Shown here piece by piece: positions 1 through 6,460 of a stretch of DNA of 64,000 nucleotides (position 1 is its first letter; each line of letters opens with the position of its first letter). A model generated the notes under the pieces. That model worked only from the letters and a program-made list of their open reading frames with translations, ran no database searches and was not told the DNA's origin. The stretch spans positions 108,398 to 172,397 of the forward strand of contig JBMOOQ010000048.1 of assembly GCA_049324435.1 (NCBI GenBank), in the 5' to 3' direction. The position numbers were made by a program, and so were the translations under genes. The stretch comes from Pseudorhodoplanes sp049324435. Its GTDB lineage: Bacteria > Pseudomonadota > Alphaproteobacteria > Rhizobiales > Xanthobacteraceae.

Positions 1-14
1 AGACTGACCCTGCA

Positions 15-896
15 ATGCCCGAACTTCCCGAAGTCGAGACCGTCCGCCGCGGGCTTGCGCCGGTCATGGAAGGCGCCCGCTTCGACAAGGTCGAAGCGCG
101 GCGCGGCGATCTGCGCTGGCCGCTGCCGAAGGACTTCATCAAGCGCCTCGAAGGCCAGACCGTCACCGGGCTTGGCCGGCGCGCAAAATACATCCTTGCC
201 GATCTATCGTCCGGCGAGGTGCTTTTGATGCATCTCGGCATGTCGGGCTCGTTCCGGGTCGCGAAGGCTGGCGATCAAAGCCAGCCCGGCAGCTTCCATC
301 ACGAGCGCTCGAAACTCGCCGCGCACGATCACATCGTCTTCCATATGTCGAATGGCGGTGTCGCGACCTTCAATGATCCGCGGCGTTTTGGCTGCATGAA
401 GCTCGTTGCGCGCGACCGGCTCGATGACGAGCCGCTGCTGCGCGCACTCGGGCCTGAGCCGCTTGGCAATGCATTCGATGCCACCATGCTCGCATCGGCC
501 TGCGCCGGAAAGCAGACCAGCCTGAAGGCGGCCCTGCTTGATCAGCGCGTGGTGGCCGGTCTCGGCAATATCTATGTTTGCGAGGCGTTGCATCGTTCGC
601 ATCTTTCGCCGAAACGCAAGGCGTCAACGATCGCCGATCGCACGGGCGCGCCAAACGAGCGGGCGGCTGTGCTGGTCGATTCGATCCGCACCGTACTCAA
701 CGATGCGATCAAGGCGGGCGGTTCATCGCTGCGCGATCATCGCCAGACCGATGGCGGACTCGGCTATTTCCAGCATTCGTTCCGGGTCTACGACCGCGAA
801 GGCGAGCCTTGCCCGACGCCCGGCTGCAACGGTACGGTCCGCCGCTTTGTGCAGAATGGCCGTTCGACGTTTTATTGTCCGGTCTGTCAGAAATGA
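15..896 (+). CDS. mutM: Formamidopyrimidine-DNA glycosylase (Fpg/MutM)
   Basis: Bifunctional glycosylase/AP lyase that removes 8-oxoguanine and ring-opened purines. The 293-residue protein starts MPELPEVETVRRG, so after Met removal Pro is the N-terminal catalytic imine-forming residue and Glu follows it, as in the Fpg family. The C-terminus carries the zinc finger with two Cys pairs (CPTPGC and CPVC). An H2TH segment with QRVVAGLGNIY is seen in the middle. Length is slightly above the usual 270-290, with a small insertion after about residue 90. It forms the GO repair system together with MutY, encoded at 46.7 kb. The gene upstream lies outside the window. Confidence 0.97.
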   Translation: MPELPEVETVRRGLAPVMEGARFDKVEARRGDLRWPLPKDFIKRLEGQTVTGLGRRAKYILADLSSGEVLLMHLGMSGSFRVAKAGDQSQPGSFHHERSKLAAHDHIVFHMSNGGVATFNDPRRFGCMKLVARDRLDDEPLLRALGPEPLGNAFDATMLASACAGKQTSLKAALLDQRVVAGLGNIYVCEALHRSHLSPKRKASTIADRTGAPNERAAVLVDSIRTVLNDAIKAGGSSLRDHRQTDGGLGYFQHSFRVYDREGEPCPTPGCNGTVRRFVQNGRSTFYCPVCQK

Positions 897-905
897 AGCG
901 GCGGA

Positions 906-1169
906 TCAGCAGCGCACGCGGACCCACCGGCCGGATGCGGTCTGGGCGTCGCAGTATCGCGGGGTGGTCGCCGCGCCGATGATGGCGCCAGACGCCGCGC
1001 CGATTGCACCGCCGGCAACCGCAGCCCCCGCGGTGCCGCCGGCCAGTCCGCCGATCAAGGCACCAGTCGCGCCGCCAAGAAGCGCGCCGCTCGCGGCACG
1101 CCGCTCCTGATAGGTCTGACATCCGGTCAAGACGAGTGCCAGGCCGGCTATAACGACGAGGTTACGCAT
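906..1169 (-). CDS. Small glycine-zipper outer-membrane-type lipoprotein
   Basis: An 87-residue protein with a lipoprotein signal (hydrophobic stretch ending LVLTGC, lipobox Cys at residue 17). It then has a long Gly/Ala zipper (GALLGGATGALIGG and following, about residues 28-67) and a short tail with CDAQTASGRWVRVRC. Glycine-zipper lipoproteins of the SlyB/OsmB kind sit in the envelope and often respond to stress. The start was chosen at the ATG preceded by GGGGGAG, because the same frame stays open far upstream without coding character. No EcfG-type promoter was found directly upstream. Function is inferred from composition only. Confidence 0.75.
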   Translation of the reverse strand: MRNLVVIAGLALVLTGCQTYQERRAASGALLGGATGALIGGLAGGTAGAAVAGGAIGAASGAIIGAATTPRYCDAQTASGRWVRVRC

Positions 1170-1331
1170 CTGCAGAACTCCCCCAAGGCTTCGGCCGGTA
1201 ACCAGTAACGGCCATGACCGCAGAAGCGCGACCCTGACCGACGATTGCGGCAATCTCAAAGCGCCGGGTGTAAGACGTTGCCGGTTTCCGGCTGTTTGCA
1301 AAAGGCTATCGCGCGAATTTCGGCAGGCAGC

Positions 1332-1361
1332 GAAACGCCGCGCAAAATTGCGCGGCGTTTC
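1332..1361 (-). terminator. Hairpin terminator downstream of ecfG
   Basis: A perfect 13-bp inverted repeat (GAAACGCCGCGCA / TGCGCGGCGTTTC) with a 4-nt AAAT loop lies 20 nt after the ecfG stop codon. There is only a weak T run, so termination strength is uncertain. Confidence 0.6.
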
Positions 1362-1381
1362 AATTTGCGGATCGCGCGCAA

Positions 1382-1930
1382 TCAGTTTTCGTGCCGCATC
1401 AGCACTGCGCGTGTCGCATGATCGGGGCCGAACTCGTCGATGTTCTCGACCTCGAGCAATTTGGCAAGCCGGCTGCGTGCACGGTTCACCCGGCTCTTGA
1501 TCGTGCCGACGGCGCATTCGCAAATGTCTGCCGCCTCCTCGTAGGAGAAGCCCGAGGCGCCGACCAGGATCAGGGCTTCGCGCTGCTCGGCCGGCAATTG
1601 GGCCAGCGCTTCGCGGAATTCCTGAAACTCGACCCGCCCCATCTGGTCCGGATGGGATTTGAGGGTTTCGGCAAGGCTGCCATCCGCATCTTCGATTTCG
1701 CGGCGGCGCTTGCGGTATTCCGAACGGAACAGATTGCGAAGGATCGTAAACAGCCATGCCGGCATGTTGGTGCCAGGCTGAAACGACTGGATATTCGCAA
1801 GCGCCCGCAGGATGGTCTCCTGCACGAGGTCGTCAGCCCGATCCACGTTGCCTGACAGGGAAATGGCGAACGCACGCAGGCTGGGGATCGCTGCGAGGAT
1901 CTGGTCTCTCAGAGCCGGATCGACACTCAT
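1382..1930 (-). CDS. ecfG: ECF sigma factor of the general stress response (EcfG)
   Basis: A 182-residue ECF sigma factor. Region 2 is at about residues 20-85 (DLVQETILRAL) and region 4 at about 115-165 (LPAEQREALILVGASGFSYEEAA then GTIKSRVNRARSRL). It is assigned to the EcfG group because it is encoded directly after NepR (ATGA overlap of the two genes) and next to divergent phyR, the standard alphaproteobacterial arrangement. It directs RNA polymerase to GGAAC-N16/17-CGTT promoters, many copies of which lie within the next 5.6 kb. Its activity is expected to be blocked by NepR until phosphorylated PhyR sequesters NepR. Confidence 0.95.
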   Translation of the reverse strand: MSVDPALRDQILAAIPSLRAFAISLSGNVDRADDLVQETILRALANIQSFQPGTNMPAWLFTILRNLFRSEYRKRRREIEDADGSLAETLKSHPDQMGRVEFQEFREALAQLPAEQREALILVGASGFSYEEAADICECAVGTIKSRVNRARSRLAKLLEVENIDEFGPDHATRAVLMRHEN

Positions 1931-2139
1931 TCCGATTTCCCTTCTTCAGGGGTTCTGTCCAGCTGCTTCAGAAGCTCGGCAAAGCGATCCGGTACGCCTT
2001 CCTGAACGACATCGTCGTAGATGGCTCGCAATTGTTGACCGATCTTGGCCTGGATTTCCCGGTTAAGACCGGATGCGTTTTTCTGGTTCATGCCGTCCGG
2101 CTGCATTGAAGGTGAACTGCCTGGTTTCCGTGTTCTCAT
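1927..2139 (-). CDS. nepR: Anti-sigma factor NepR
   Basis: A 70-residue protein with the NepR core (IQAKIGQQLRAIYDDVVQEGVPDRFAELLKQLD), which forms two helices that bind EcfG. The N-terminal 25 residues are low complexity. Its stop overlaps the ecfG start, so synthesis of anti-sigma and sigma is likely coupled. A near-consensus EcfG promoter (GGAAC-N16-CATT) lies about 47 bp upstream, suggesting autoregulation. Confidence 0.95.
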   Translation of the reverse strand: MRTRKPGSSPSMQPDGMNQKNASGLNREIQAKIGQQLRAIYDDVVQEGVPDRFAELLKQLDRTPEEGKSE

Positions 2140-2186
2140 TTCGTCCTCGCCGGCGTGACGTCGAGCCGGTCCCCGTACGGGTTCAG

Positions 2187-2211
2187 AATGCCCTATCGCT
2201 CAGAAGGTTCC
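2187..2211 (-). promoter_or_regulatory. EcfG-type promoter for nepR-ecfG (near consensus)
   Basis: Reading the minus strand: GGAAC at 2211-2207, a 16-nt spacer, then CATT at 2190-2187. One mismatch from CGTT. It faces nepR and lies 8 bp from the divergent phyR promoter. Confidence 0.65.
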
Positions 2212-2219
2212 GCGCGCGG

Positions 2220-2244
2220 GAACTTTTTTTGATACGAAGCGTTG
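2220..2244 (+). promoter_or_regulatory. EcfG-type promoter for phyR (exact consensus)
   Basis: GGAAC at 2220-2224, a 16-nt spacer and CGTT at 2241-2244, ending 39 bp before the phyR GTG start. It matches the known GGAAC-N16/17-CGTT consensus of alphaproteobacterial EcfG sigma factors. Confidence 0.85.
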
Positions 2245-2283
2245 GGGCCCGATTGTTGTCATGCCCCAACGGGAGGGATTTAA

Positions 2284-3084
2284 GTGTCCGCTTCGCAAGC
2301 CATCGCACCCTATCTGCCGTTCCTGCGCCGTTATGCGCGCGCCCTGACGGGCAGCCAATCGTCCGGCGACGCCTATGTGGCCGCCGCTCTTGAAGCGCTG
2401 ATCGAGGACACCTCGGTCCTCGATACGTCATCGTCCCCGCGCGTTGCGCTCTACAGGCTGTTCAGCAAGATCTGGAATTCGGTGGTCGTCAATGCGAAGA
2501 CTGCGCCGGAGGTTGCCGCGCTGCCGGCCGAGCAGCGGCTCGGCCAGATTACGCCGCGTCCGCGCCAGGCCTTTCTGCTGGTCGCGCTCGAAGGCTTTTC
2601 CGAAGCCGATGCTGCGACGATCCTTGATGTGGATATTCCCACGTTGCGCCAATTGGTCGAGGAATCCGGCCGGGAGCTCGCAGCCGAGATCGCGACCGAT
2701 GTGATGATCATCGAGGACGAACCGTTTATTGCAATGGATCTGGAAGGGCTGGTCGAGAGCCTCGGCCATCGCGTTCTGGGCGTGGCTCGTACCCATTCAG
2801 AAGCGATTACCCTTGCGAAAGCGAAGCGTCCTGGTCTGATCCTTGCGGATATCCAGCTTGCCGACGGCTCGTCCGGCCTAGACGCTGTGAACGAACTGCT
2901 CCGTTCGTTCGAGGTGCCGGTCATTTTCATCACAGCCTACCCGGAGCGTTTCCTCACCGGCGAACGCCCGGAGCCGGCCTTCCTGATCGCCAAGCCGTTC
3001 CAGCCGGCCACAGTCTCCGCCGTCATCAGCCAGGCGCTGTTCTTCGAGCGCAATGCGCGCCGGCGCGAACGCCGAGCGAGTTGA
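2284..3084 (+). CDS. phyR: General stress response regulator PhyR
   Basis: A 266-residue response regulator with the inverted PhyR layout. An EcfG-like sigma domain occupies about residues 1-130. A receiver domain occupies 140-255 with acidic residues MIIEDE, phosphoacceptor Asp189 (LADIQLADG) and the FITAYPER and AKPF motifs. When phosphorylated, the sigma-like domain mimics EcfG and pulls NepR off the real sigma factor. The start is GTG at 2284, preceded by GGGAGG. It is divergent from nepR-ecfG. The likely kinase is the HWE protein at 4340. Confidence 0.96.
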   Translation: MSASQAIAPYLPFLRRYARALTGSQSSGDAYVAAALEALIEDTSVLDTSSSPRVALYRLFSKIWNSVVVNAKTAPEVAALPAEQRLGQITPRPRQAFLLVALEGFSEADAATILDVDIPTLRQLVEESGRELAAEIATDVMIIEDEPFIAMDLEGLVESLGHRVLGVARTHSEAITLAKAKRPGLILADIQLADGSSGLDAVNELLRSFEVPVIFITAYPERFLTGERPEPAFLIAKPFQPATVSAVISQALFFERNARRRERRAS

Positions 3085-3101
3085 ACATCCTTTGCGGTAT
3101 C

Positions 3102-3135
3102 AAAAGCGGCCGGCAATGTCCCGGCCGCTTTTTTT
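3102..3135 (+). terminator. Rho-independent terminator after phyR
   Basis: A 12-bp stem (AAAAGCGGCCGG / CCGGCCGCTTTT), 7-nt loop, and a run of seven T. It lies 17 bp past the phyR stop and just before the convergent end of the 3143-3526 gene, so it probably works in both directions. Confidence 0.9.
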
Positions 3136-3142
3136 GGCGGGA

Positions 3143-3526
3143 CTACTTGCCGCTATCCGTCTCGTCCGCAGGCTTGCGGGAGCCCATCGAAAAGCCCAGC
3201 ATGAGAGCTTCGAGCACCATGGCGATGCGTTGATCGCGCGATAACGCCGCGAGATCCGGGTCGCTCGCAGGCGACTGCCTTGACGCCGGCCGCAGGAGCC
3301 GCGGCGCGAAAAAGCCTGCCACGGCGGCGGCAAGCAGTATCGCCGCAACGATCAATCGGGCATTGATTGGTCCCAGAACCGCTTCAAGCGCCATCAGGAG
3401 GGCTGACGCGGCGTACACAAGTGCAGCGATAGCCGAAACCGCGCTGACCGCGAGTGAAATCGCATAACGACGGACCGATGCGATCGGCCGCTCCAGGCTT
3501 TCGGCGACGAAGTCCGAGATCGCCAT
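3143..3526 (-). CDS. YqjE-like small membrane protein
   Basis: A 127-residue protein with two hydrophobic segments (about 22-50 and 57-77) and a polar C-terminal tail, resembling the YqjE/phage-holin-like (DUF1469) family. It follows the 3533-3958 gene by 6 nt, so the two form an operon read from an exact EcfG promoter at 4000-4024. In E. coli, yqjE likewise follows yqjD, which supports the family guess. No catalytic motifs. Role is probably in the envelope during stress; the family assignment rests on topology and context, not on strong sequence identity. Confidence 0.7.
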   Translation of the reverse strand: MAISDFVAESLERPIASVRRYAISLAVSAVSAIAALVYAASALLMALEAVLGPINARLIVAAILLAAAVAGFFAPRLLRPASRQSPASDPDLAALSRDQRIAMVLEALMLGFSMGSRKPADETDSGK

Positions 3527-3532
3527 GCGTCG

Positions 3533-3958
3533 TTACTCCGGCCGCCGGGCCAGTCCCGCAATGAATCCGATCCCCGCTGCGATCGCCAGAGTAAGCAGCG
3601 GTCTCTTGTCGATTTCGCGAACGAACCGGTTGACCGCAGCGCTGCCGAATTTGGCGACCTCATCGCTCGCCGACGCAATGCCGGCCTGGGCCTGTTCGGT
3701 CGCGCGCCCGGTCAGGCCGGACAGCGCGTTAAGCACGATATCGTTCGCACTTTGAGCTGCGTGCGAGGCACCTTGTTTGGTCAGATTGTTGAGACGTGCG
3801 ATACGCTCGTCGAGCGAGGCAATCATGTCCGCGACCTCCGCGCGCATCGCCGCGATGTCGCCTGCAACGGCGTCCCCCATCGCATGGTTCGTTTGCCGCC
3901 GCCGGCGTGGCGCCGATTTGCGCGGCGATTTTGCCGCGCCGGTCTGCGATCGTGCCAT
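3533..3958 (-). CDS. YqjD/ElaB-like membrane-anchored stress protein (DUF883-type)
   Basis: A 141-residue protein. The N-terminus is very basic (KSPRKSAPRRRRQ), followed by an amphipathic helix/coiled-coil region (about 35-110), and it ends in a single C-terminal membrane helix (RPLLTLAIAAGIGFIAGLARR). This is the layout of E. coli YqjD/ElaB, which anchor to the inner membrane and bind ribosomes in stationary phase. The start was chosen at the ATG preceded by GGAGATTGGTGGAG; the open frame continues to 4171 but crosses a terminator and a second promoter. An exact EcfG promoter is 42 bp upstream. Ribosome binding here is inference. Confidence 0.75.
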   Translation of the reverse strand: MARSQTGAAKSPRKSAPRRRRQTNHAMGDAVAGDIAAMRAEVADMIASLDERIARLNNLTKQGASHAAQSANDIVLNALSGLTGRATEQAQAGIASASDEVAKFGSAAVNRFVREIDKRPLLTLAIAAGIGFIAGLARRPE

Positions 3959-3999
3959 CTCCACCAATCTCCTGGTCTGGTGTGGAATCTGTGTCCGCC

Positions 4000-4024
4000 A
4001 ACGCCCTGGAACTCGCGTGGTTCC
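4000..4024 (-). promoter_or_regulatory. EcfG-type promoter for the YqjD/YqjE-like operon (exact consensus)
   Basis: Minus strand: GGAAC at 4024-4020, 16-nt spacer, CGTT at 4003-4000. It is 42 bp upstream of the chosen start at 3958, which also supports that start. Confidence 0.85.
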
Positions 4025-4080
4025 GGCCGGCCATTTGCAATCGCGCTCGTTCGAAACCAGCCGGCGTGTTTTGAGACAAC

Positions 4081-4163
4081 AAAAAAACGTGGCCCGCACG
4101 AAGCCGGCCACGCCTTGAAACGAACCGACCGAGCACGAGGGGGAGGGGATGACGGCCGGCTGA
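4081..4163 (-). ncRNA. Candidate EcfG-controlled small RNA with C-rich loop
   Basis: A predicted transcript of about 80 nt. Upstream is GGAAC-N17-CATT (4195-4170), one mismatch from the EcfG consensus. The 5' part folds into a stem (CCGGCCG at 4159-4153 with CGGUCGG at 4131-4125, extendable by two pairs). This exposes a 21-nt pyrimidine loop containing CCCCUCCCCC. The 3' end is a rho-independent terminator: CGTGGCC/GGCCACG arms at 4112-4106 and 4094-4088 followed by seven T at 4087-4081. The next gene has its own promoter after this terminator, so the segment is a self-contained unit. The layout resembles the Caulobacter stress sRNA GsrN, which also uses a C-rich loop. No expression data. Confidence 0.6.
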
Positions 4164-4169
4164 ACGATC

Positions 4170-4195
4170 AATGCTTATCCCTGCCGAATGGTTCC
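4170..4195 (-). promoter_or_regulatory. EcfG-like promoter of the small RNA candidate
   Basis: Minus strand: GGAAC at 4195-4191, 17-nt spacer, CATT at 4173-4170. The -10 has one mismatch, the same CATT as the nepR promoter. Confidence 0.6.
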
Positions 4196-4339
4196 GCACG
4201 CCGTCGAGCGAAATCCCGGAATTCTCAGAAATCGCAAGTGAGACGGTAAGCGCCTGAAACGCGGGATGTTTTTGCGCGTTGGAAGGCTGAGCAAGGGGCG
4301 TGGAGCGATGCGATAAGGCGATGCCGATAACTGGCGGAT

Positions 4340-5407
4340 ATGGATAGGGTTGTGGCGAAGAACATGGGGGGAGCGAGCGACGTCGGCGCCGGAGAGACCA
4401 GCGCGATACCGGCCGGTCCGGATGCCTCAGGCCTGAGGCAGCCTTCGCGCCCTGCCCAGCCTTATGAATGTGTCCTTCGCAGCTCCAACATAACGGTGTT
4501 CACCCAAGATGCGCAGCTGCGCTACACATCGGTTAGCAAGTCTCTGTTCGGACTCGCGGTTGACGCCATACACGGCAGAACTGATAGCGAACTCTTGCCT
4601 CAGGGACAGGCCGATGCCATTGCGGCATTAAAACATGAGGTTTTAAAACAAGGACAACCGCGCAACGCGGAATTGCGAATTGAGACCGGAGGCAAAGCGC
4701 GCTGGTACGATTTTCATATCGAGCCGATGCGCGATGTCGCAGGACGCCCAATCGGACTGACAGGCGCTGCGATCGACATTACCGAACGCAAGGAGGGCGA
4801 GGCGCATCTTCGGCTTCTGATGCGCGAGCTGACCCACCGCTCCAAGAACTTGCTGGCGGTCATCCAAGCGATGGCGCGCCAGACCGCGCGTCACACCGAA
4901 AGTATCGAACAGTTTCTCGAACGGTTCAGCGCACGGCTGCAGGCATTGTCGCGCTCGCATGACCTGCTTGTACAGGAAAGCTGGCATGGCGCTTCGCTGC
5001 GGGACCTCGTTTGCTCGCAACTTGCCCATTATCTCGAGCGGGAGCCCGGACAGCTCTCGATAGAGGGCCCCGACATACGCCTGAAGCCCGAGGCCGCACA
5101 GAGTCTCGGTCTCGCTTTGCATGAGCTGGCGGCGAACGCAGCCAGGCATGGCGCGCTGTCGCTTGCCAGCGGCCGTGTGGAGGTGAGCTGGCATCAGGTT
5201 GCCGCCGACGACAGCATCGAGCTGGTCTGGCGAGAGTCCGGAGGACCGAAGGTTGACGTGCCGGAACGGCGCGGATTCGGCAGTATGGTGATCGAACATA
5301 ATCTGTCGCGCGCCCTCGACGCCGAGGTAAGCCTCGATTTCGCCGAGGCCGGGCTGACATGCCGGGTGTCGATGCCCAAGGATCAGATTGCGGCCCGGAC
5401 GGCGTAA
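4340..5407 (+). CDS. PAS-domain HWE-family sensor histidine kinase
   Basis: A 355-residue soluble kinase. A PAS domain spans about residues 45-150 (ending in GAAIDITERKEGE). An HWE dimerisation/ATPase core follows, with phosphoacceptor His166 in ELTHRSKNL, Asn170, and the signature W297-x-E299 (LVWRESGG). The ATP lid ends in RRGFGSMVIE. No transmembrane segment, so it senses a cytoplasmic signal through PAS. HWE/HisKA_2 kinases are the family that phosphorylates PhyR in several alphaproteobacteria, and its place 1.3 kb from phyR makes it the best candidate here. No clear EcfG promoter was found in front of it. Confidence 0.9.
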   Translation: MDRVVAKNMGGASDVGAGETSAIPAGPDASGLRQPSRPAQPYECVLRSSNITVFTQDAQLRYTSVSKSLFGLAVDAIHGRTDSELLPQGQADAIAALKHEVLKQGQPRNAELRIETGGKARWYDFHIEPMRDVAGRPIGLTGAAIDITERKEGEAHLRLLMRELTHRSKNLLAVIQAMARQTARHTESIEQFLERFSARLQALSRSHDLLVQESWHGASLRDLVCSQLAHYLEREPGQLSIEGPDIRLKPEAAQSLGLALHELAANAARHGALSLASGRVEVSWHQVAADDSIELVWRESGGPKVDVPERRGFGSMVIEHNLSRALDAEVSLDFAEAGLTCRVSMPKDQIAARTA

Positions 5408-5408
5408 C

Positions 5409-5433
5409 GGAACGTCACGCCTCGTGCGACGTT
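5409..5433 (+). promoter_or_regulatory. EcfG-type promoter for the secreted protein gene (exact consensus)
   Basis: GGAAC at 5409-5413, a 16-nt spacer and CGTT at 5430-5433, beginning 2 bp after the kinase stop codon. Confidence 0.85.
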
Positions 5434-5510
5434 GATGAGCGGAGTGGCTGCGGGCAGCCATGGTCGTGGCCCGGCCGCCGCCTGAAAACGATCGATTCGG
5501 AGATGATCAG

Positions 5511-5930
5511 ATGTTGCGCAAGACCGCTTGCGCCGCCGTGGGCATCACACTCGCCTGCGCGGCGGGAGTTTCCCTTTCGCTTCTGGCCCAATCGCAGAAT
5601 CCGTCCGATCTCGATTTGCGGTGGTTACATACATCGTCGGCCAAGGAGGATCGACTTCCATTCGATCAGACAAACGATAGAACCAGTGTGGTTCTGACAT
5701 TCGACCTGCCGGCGGAGGCGATGTCGATCGTGACCAGGGAATCGACCTCGGGGATCTCGGAAAGCGCGGTCCGCACGCCGCGGCCGGAGTCAGTGCGCAG
5801 TGCTCCGGCCGTTCGTGAGGTGCCTGAGGAGAAGATCAAGAAGGATCGCCTGCCGGTGGGTTGCGAGCCAGCTTTCAGTCCGGTCACGACGCCTGCTTTC
5901 GCCCATATTGGCGTGCGTTGCGACTCCTGA
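5511..5930 (+). CDS. Secreted hypothetical protein, EcfG-controlled
   Basis: A 139-residue protein with a Sec-type signal peptide (MLRKTACAAVGITLACAAG, cleavage after about residue 28). The mature region is low in hydrophobicity with two Cys near the C-terminus (GCEPAF and GVRCDS), which may form a disulfide. The start at 5511 was preferred over 5460 because GGAGATG lies just before it and because the signal peptide then begins correctly. An exact EcfG promoter is 78 bp upstream. I do not recognise the family and propose no function beyond stress-induced export. Confidence 0.75.
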   Translation: MLRKTACAAVGITLACAAGVSLSLLAQSQNPSDLDLRWLHTSSAKEDRLPFDQTNDRTSVVLTFDLPAEAMSIVTRESTSGISESAVRTPRPESVRSAPAVREVPEEKIKKDRLPVGCEPAFSPVTTPAFAHIGVRCDS

Positions 5931-5970
5931 CGATGAGGTGACGCTACCAATCATCGCGTGCGAGAAACGA

Positions 5971-5997
5971 AAAAGGGCCGGACAATCCGGCCCTTTT
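5971..5997. terminator. Bidirectional rho-independent terminator
   Basis: An 11-bp stem (AAAAGGGCCGG / CCGGCCCTTTT) with a 5-nt loop between convergent genes, with A runs at one side and T runs at the other so it serves both strands. Confidence 0.85.
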
Positions 5998-6020
5998 AAG
6001 TCCTGGCGACTGAGCTGCGA

Positions 6021-6179
6021 TCAGATCCGTCCCATCAAAAGCAGAATCAGGACCACCACGAGCACAACACCGACGATACCGGACGGACCGTAGCCCCAGC
6101 TGCGGCTATAGCCCCAATTTGGAATCGCGCCGATCAGGATTAGAATGAGAACGATGACAAGAATAGTGCCAAGCGTCAT
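6021..6179 (-). CDS. DUF3309 small membrane protein
   Basis: A 52-residue protein with two hydrophobic helices flanking a central SRSWGYGPSG segment, which is the DUF3309 signature. Such peptides are common in Rhizobiales genomes and frequently stress-associated; the biochemical role is unknown. The short start (ATG at 6179) was chosen because the exact EcfG promoter at 6311-6287 would place the transcription start inside the longer open frame. Confidence 0.85.
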   Translation of the reverse strand: MTLGTILVIVLILILIGAIPNWGYSRSWGYGPSGIVGVVLVVVLILLLMGRI

Positions 6180-6286
6180 AGCCAAGCTCCGCTGTTGAAT
6201 GAAATGGCGTGCCGCGAACACGCTATTCCGGTTTGAAGCGCCCGCGGCGATAGTCATCGCGGCGCCCGTGAAGACGTCAGCGATCA

Positions 6287-6311
6287 AACGCCGCAGGTTC
6301 CAGTCGGTTCC
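6287..6311 (-). promoter_or_regulatory. EcfG-type promoter for the DUF3309 gene (exact consensus)
   Basis: Minus strand: GGAAC at 6311-6307, 16-nt spacer, CGTT at 6290-6287. The leader would be about 100 nt. Confidence 0.8.
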
Positions 6312-6344
6312 GGCATCGACGCGATGCTTTGCCCCGGTGCATAT

Positions 6345-6370
6345 GGAACCCGCTCAACCCGGGACACGTT
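6345..6370 (+). promoter_or_regulatory. EcfG-type promoter for the MDR dehydrogenase (exact consensus)
   Basis: GGAAC at 6345-6349, a 17-nt spacer and CGTT at 6367-6370, about 90 bp upstream of the dehydrogenase start and back-to-back with the DUF3309 promoter. Confidence 0.8.
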
Positions 6371-6460
6371 CATTCCGATACGCTGCACCTGCGATCTGAA
6401 GGGACGAGCCTTGCTCCGCTGCGATAAAATCGCTCCGAACTCTGACCGGTGTCCTTCGTG

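Noticed and set aside
906..1757. A 283-codon open frame on the minus strand overlapping ecfG
   Set aside because: Only its last 87 codons, starting with a lipoprotein signal and good ribosome site, look coding; the rest overlaps the ecfG gene in another frame.
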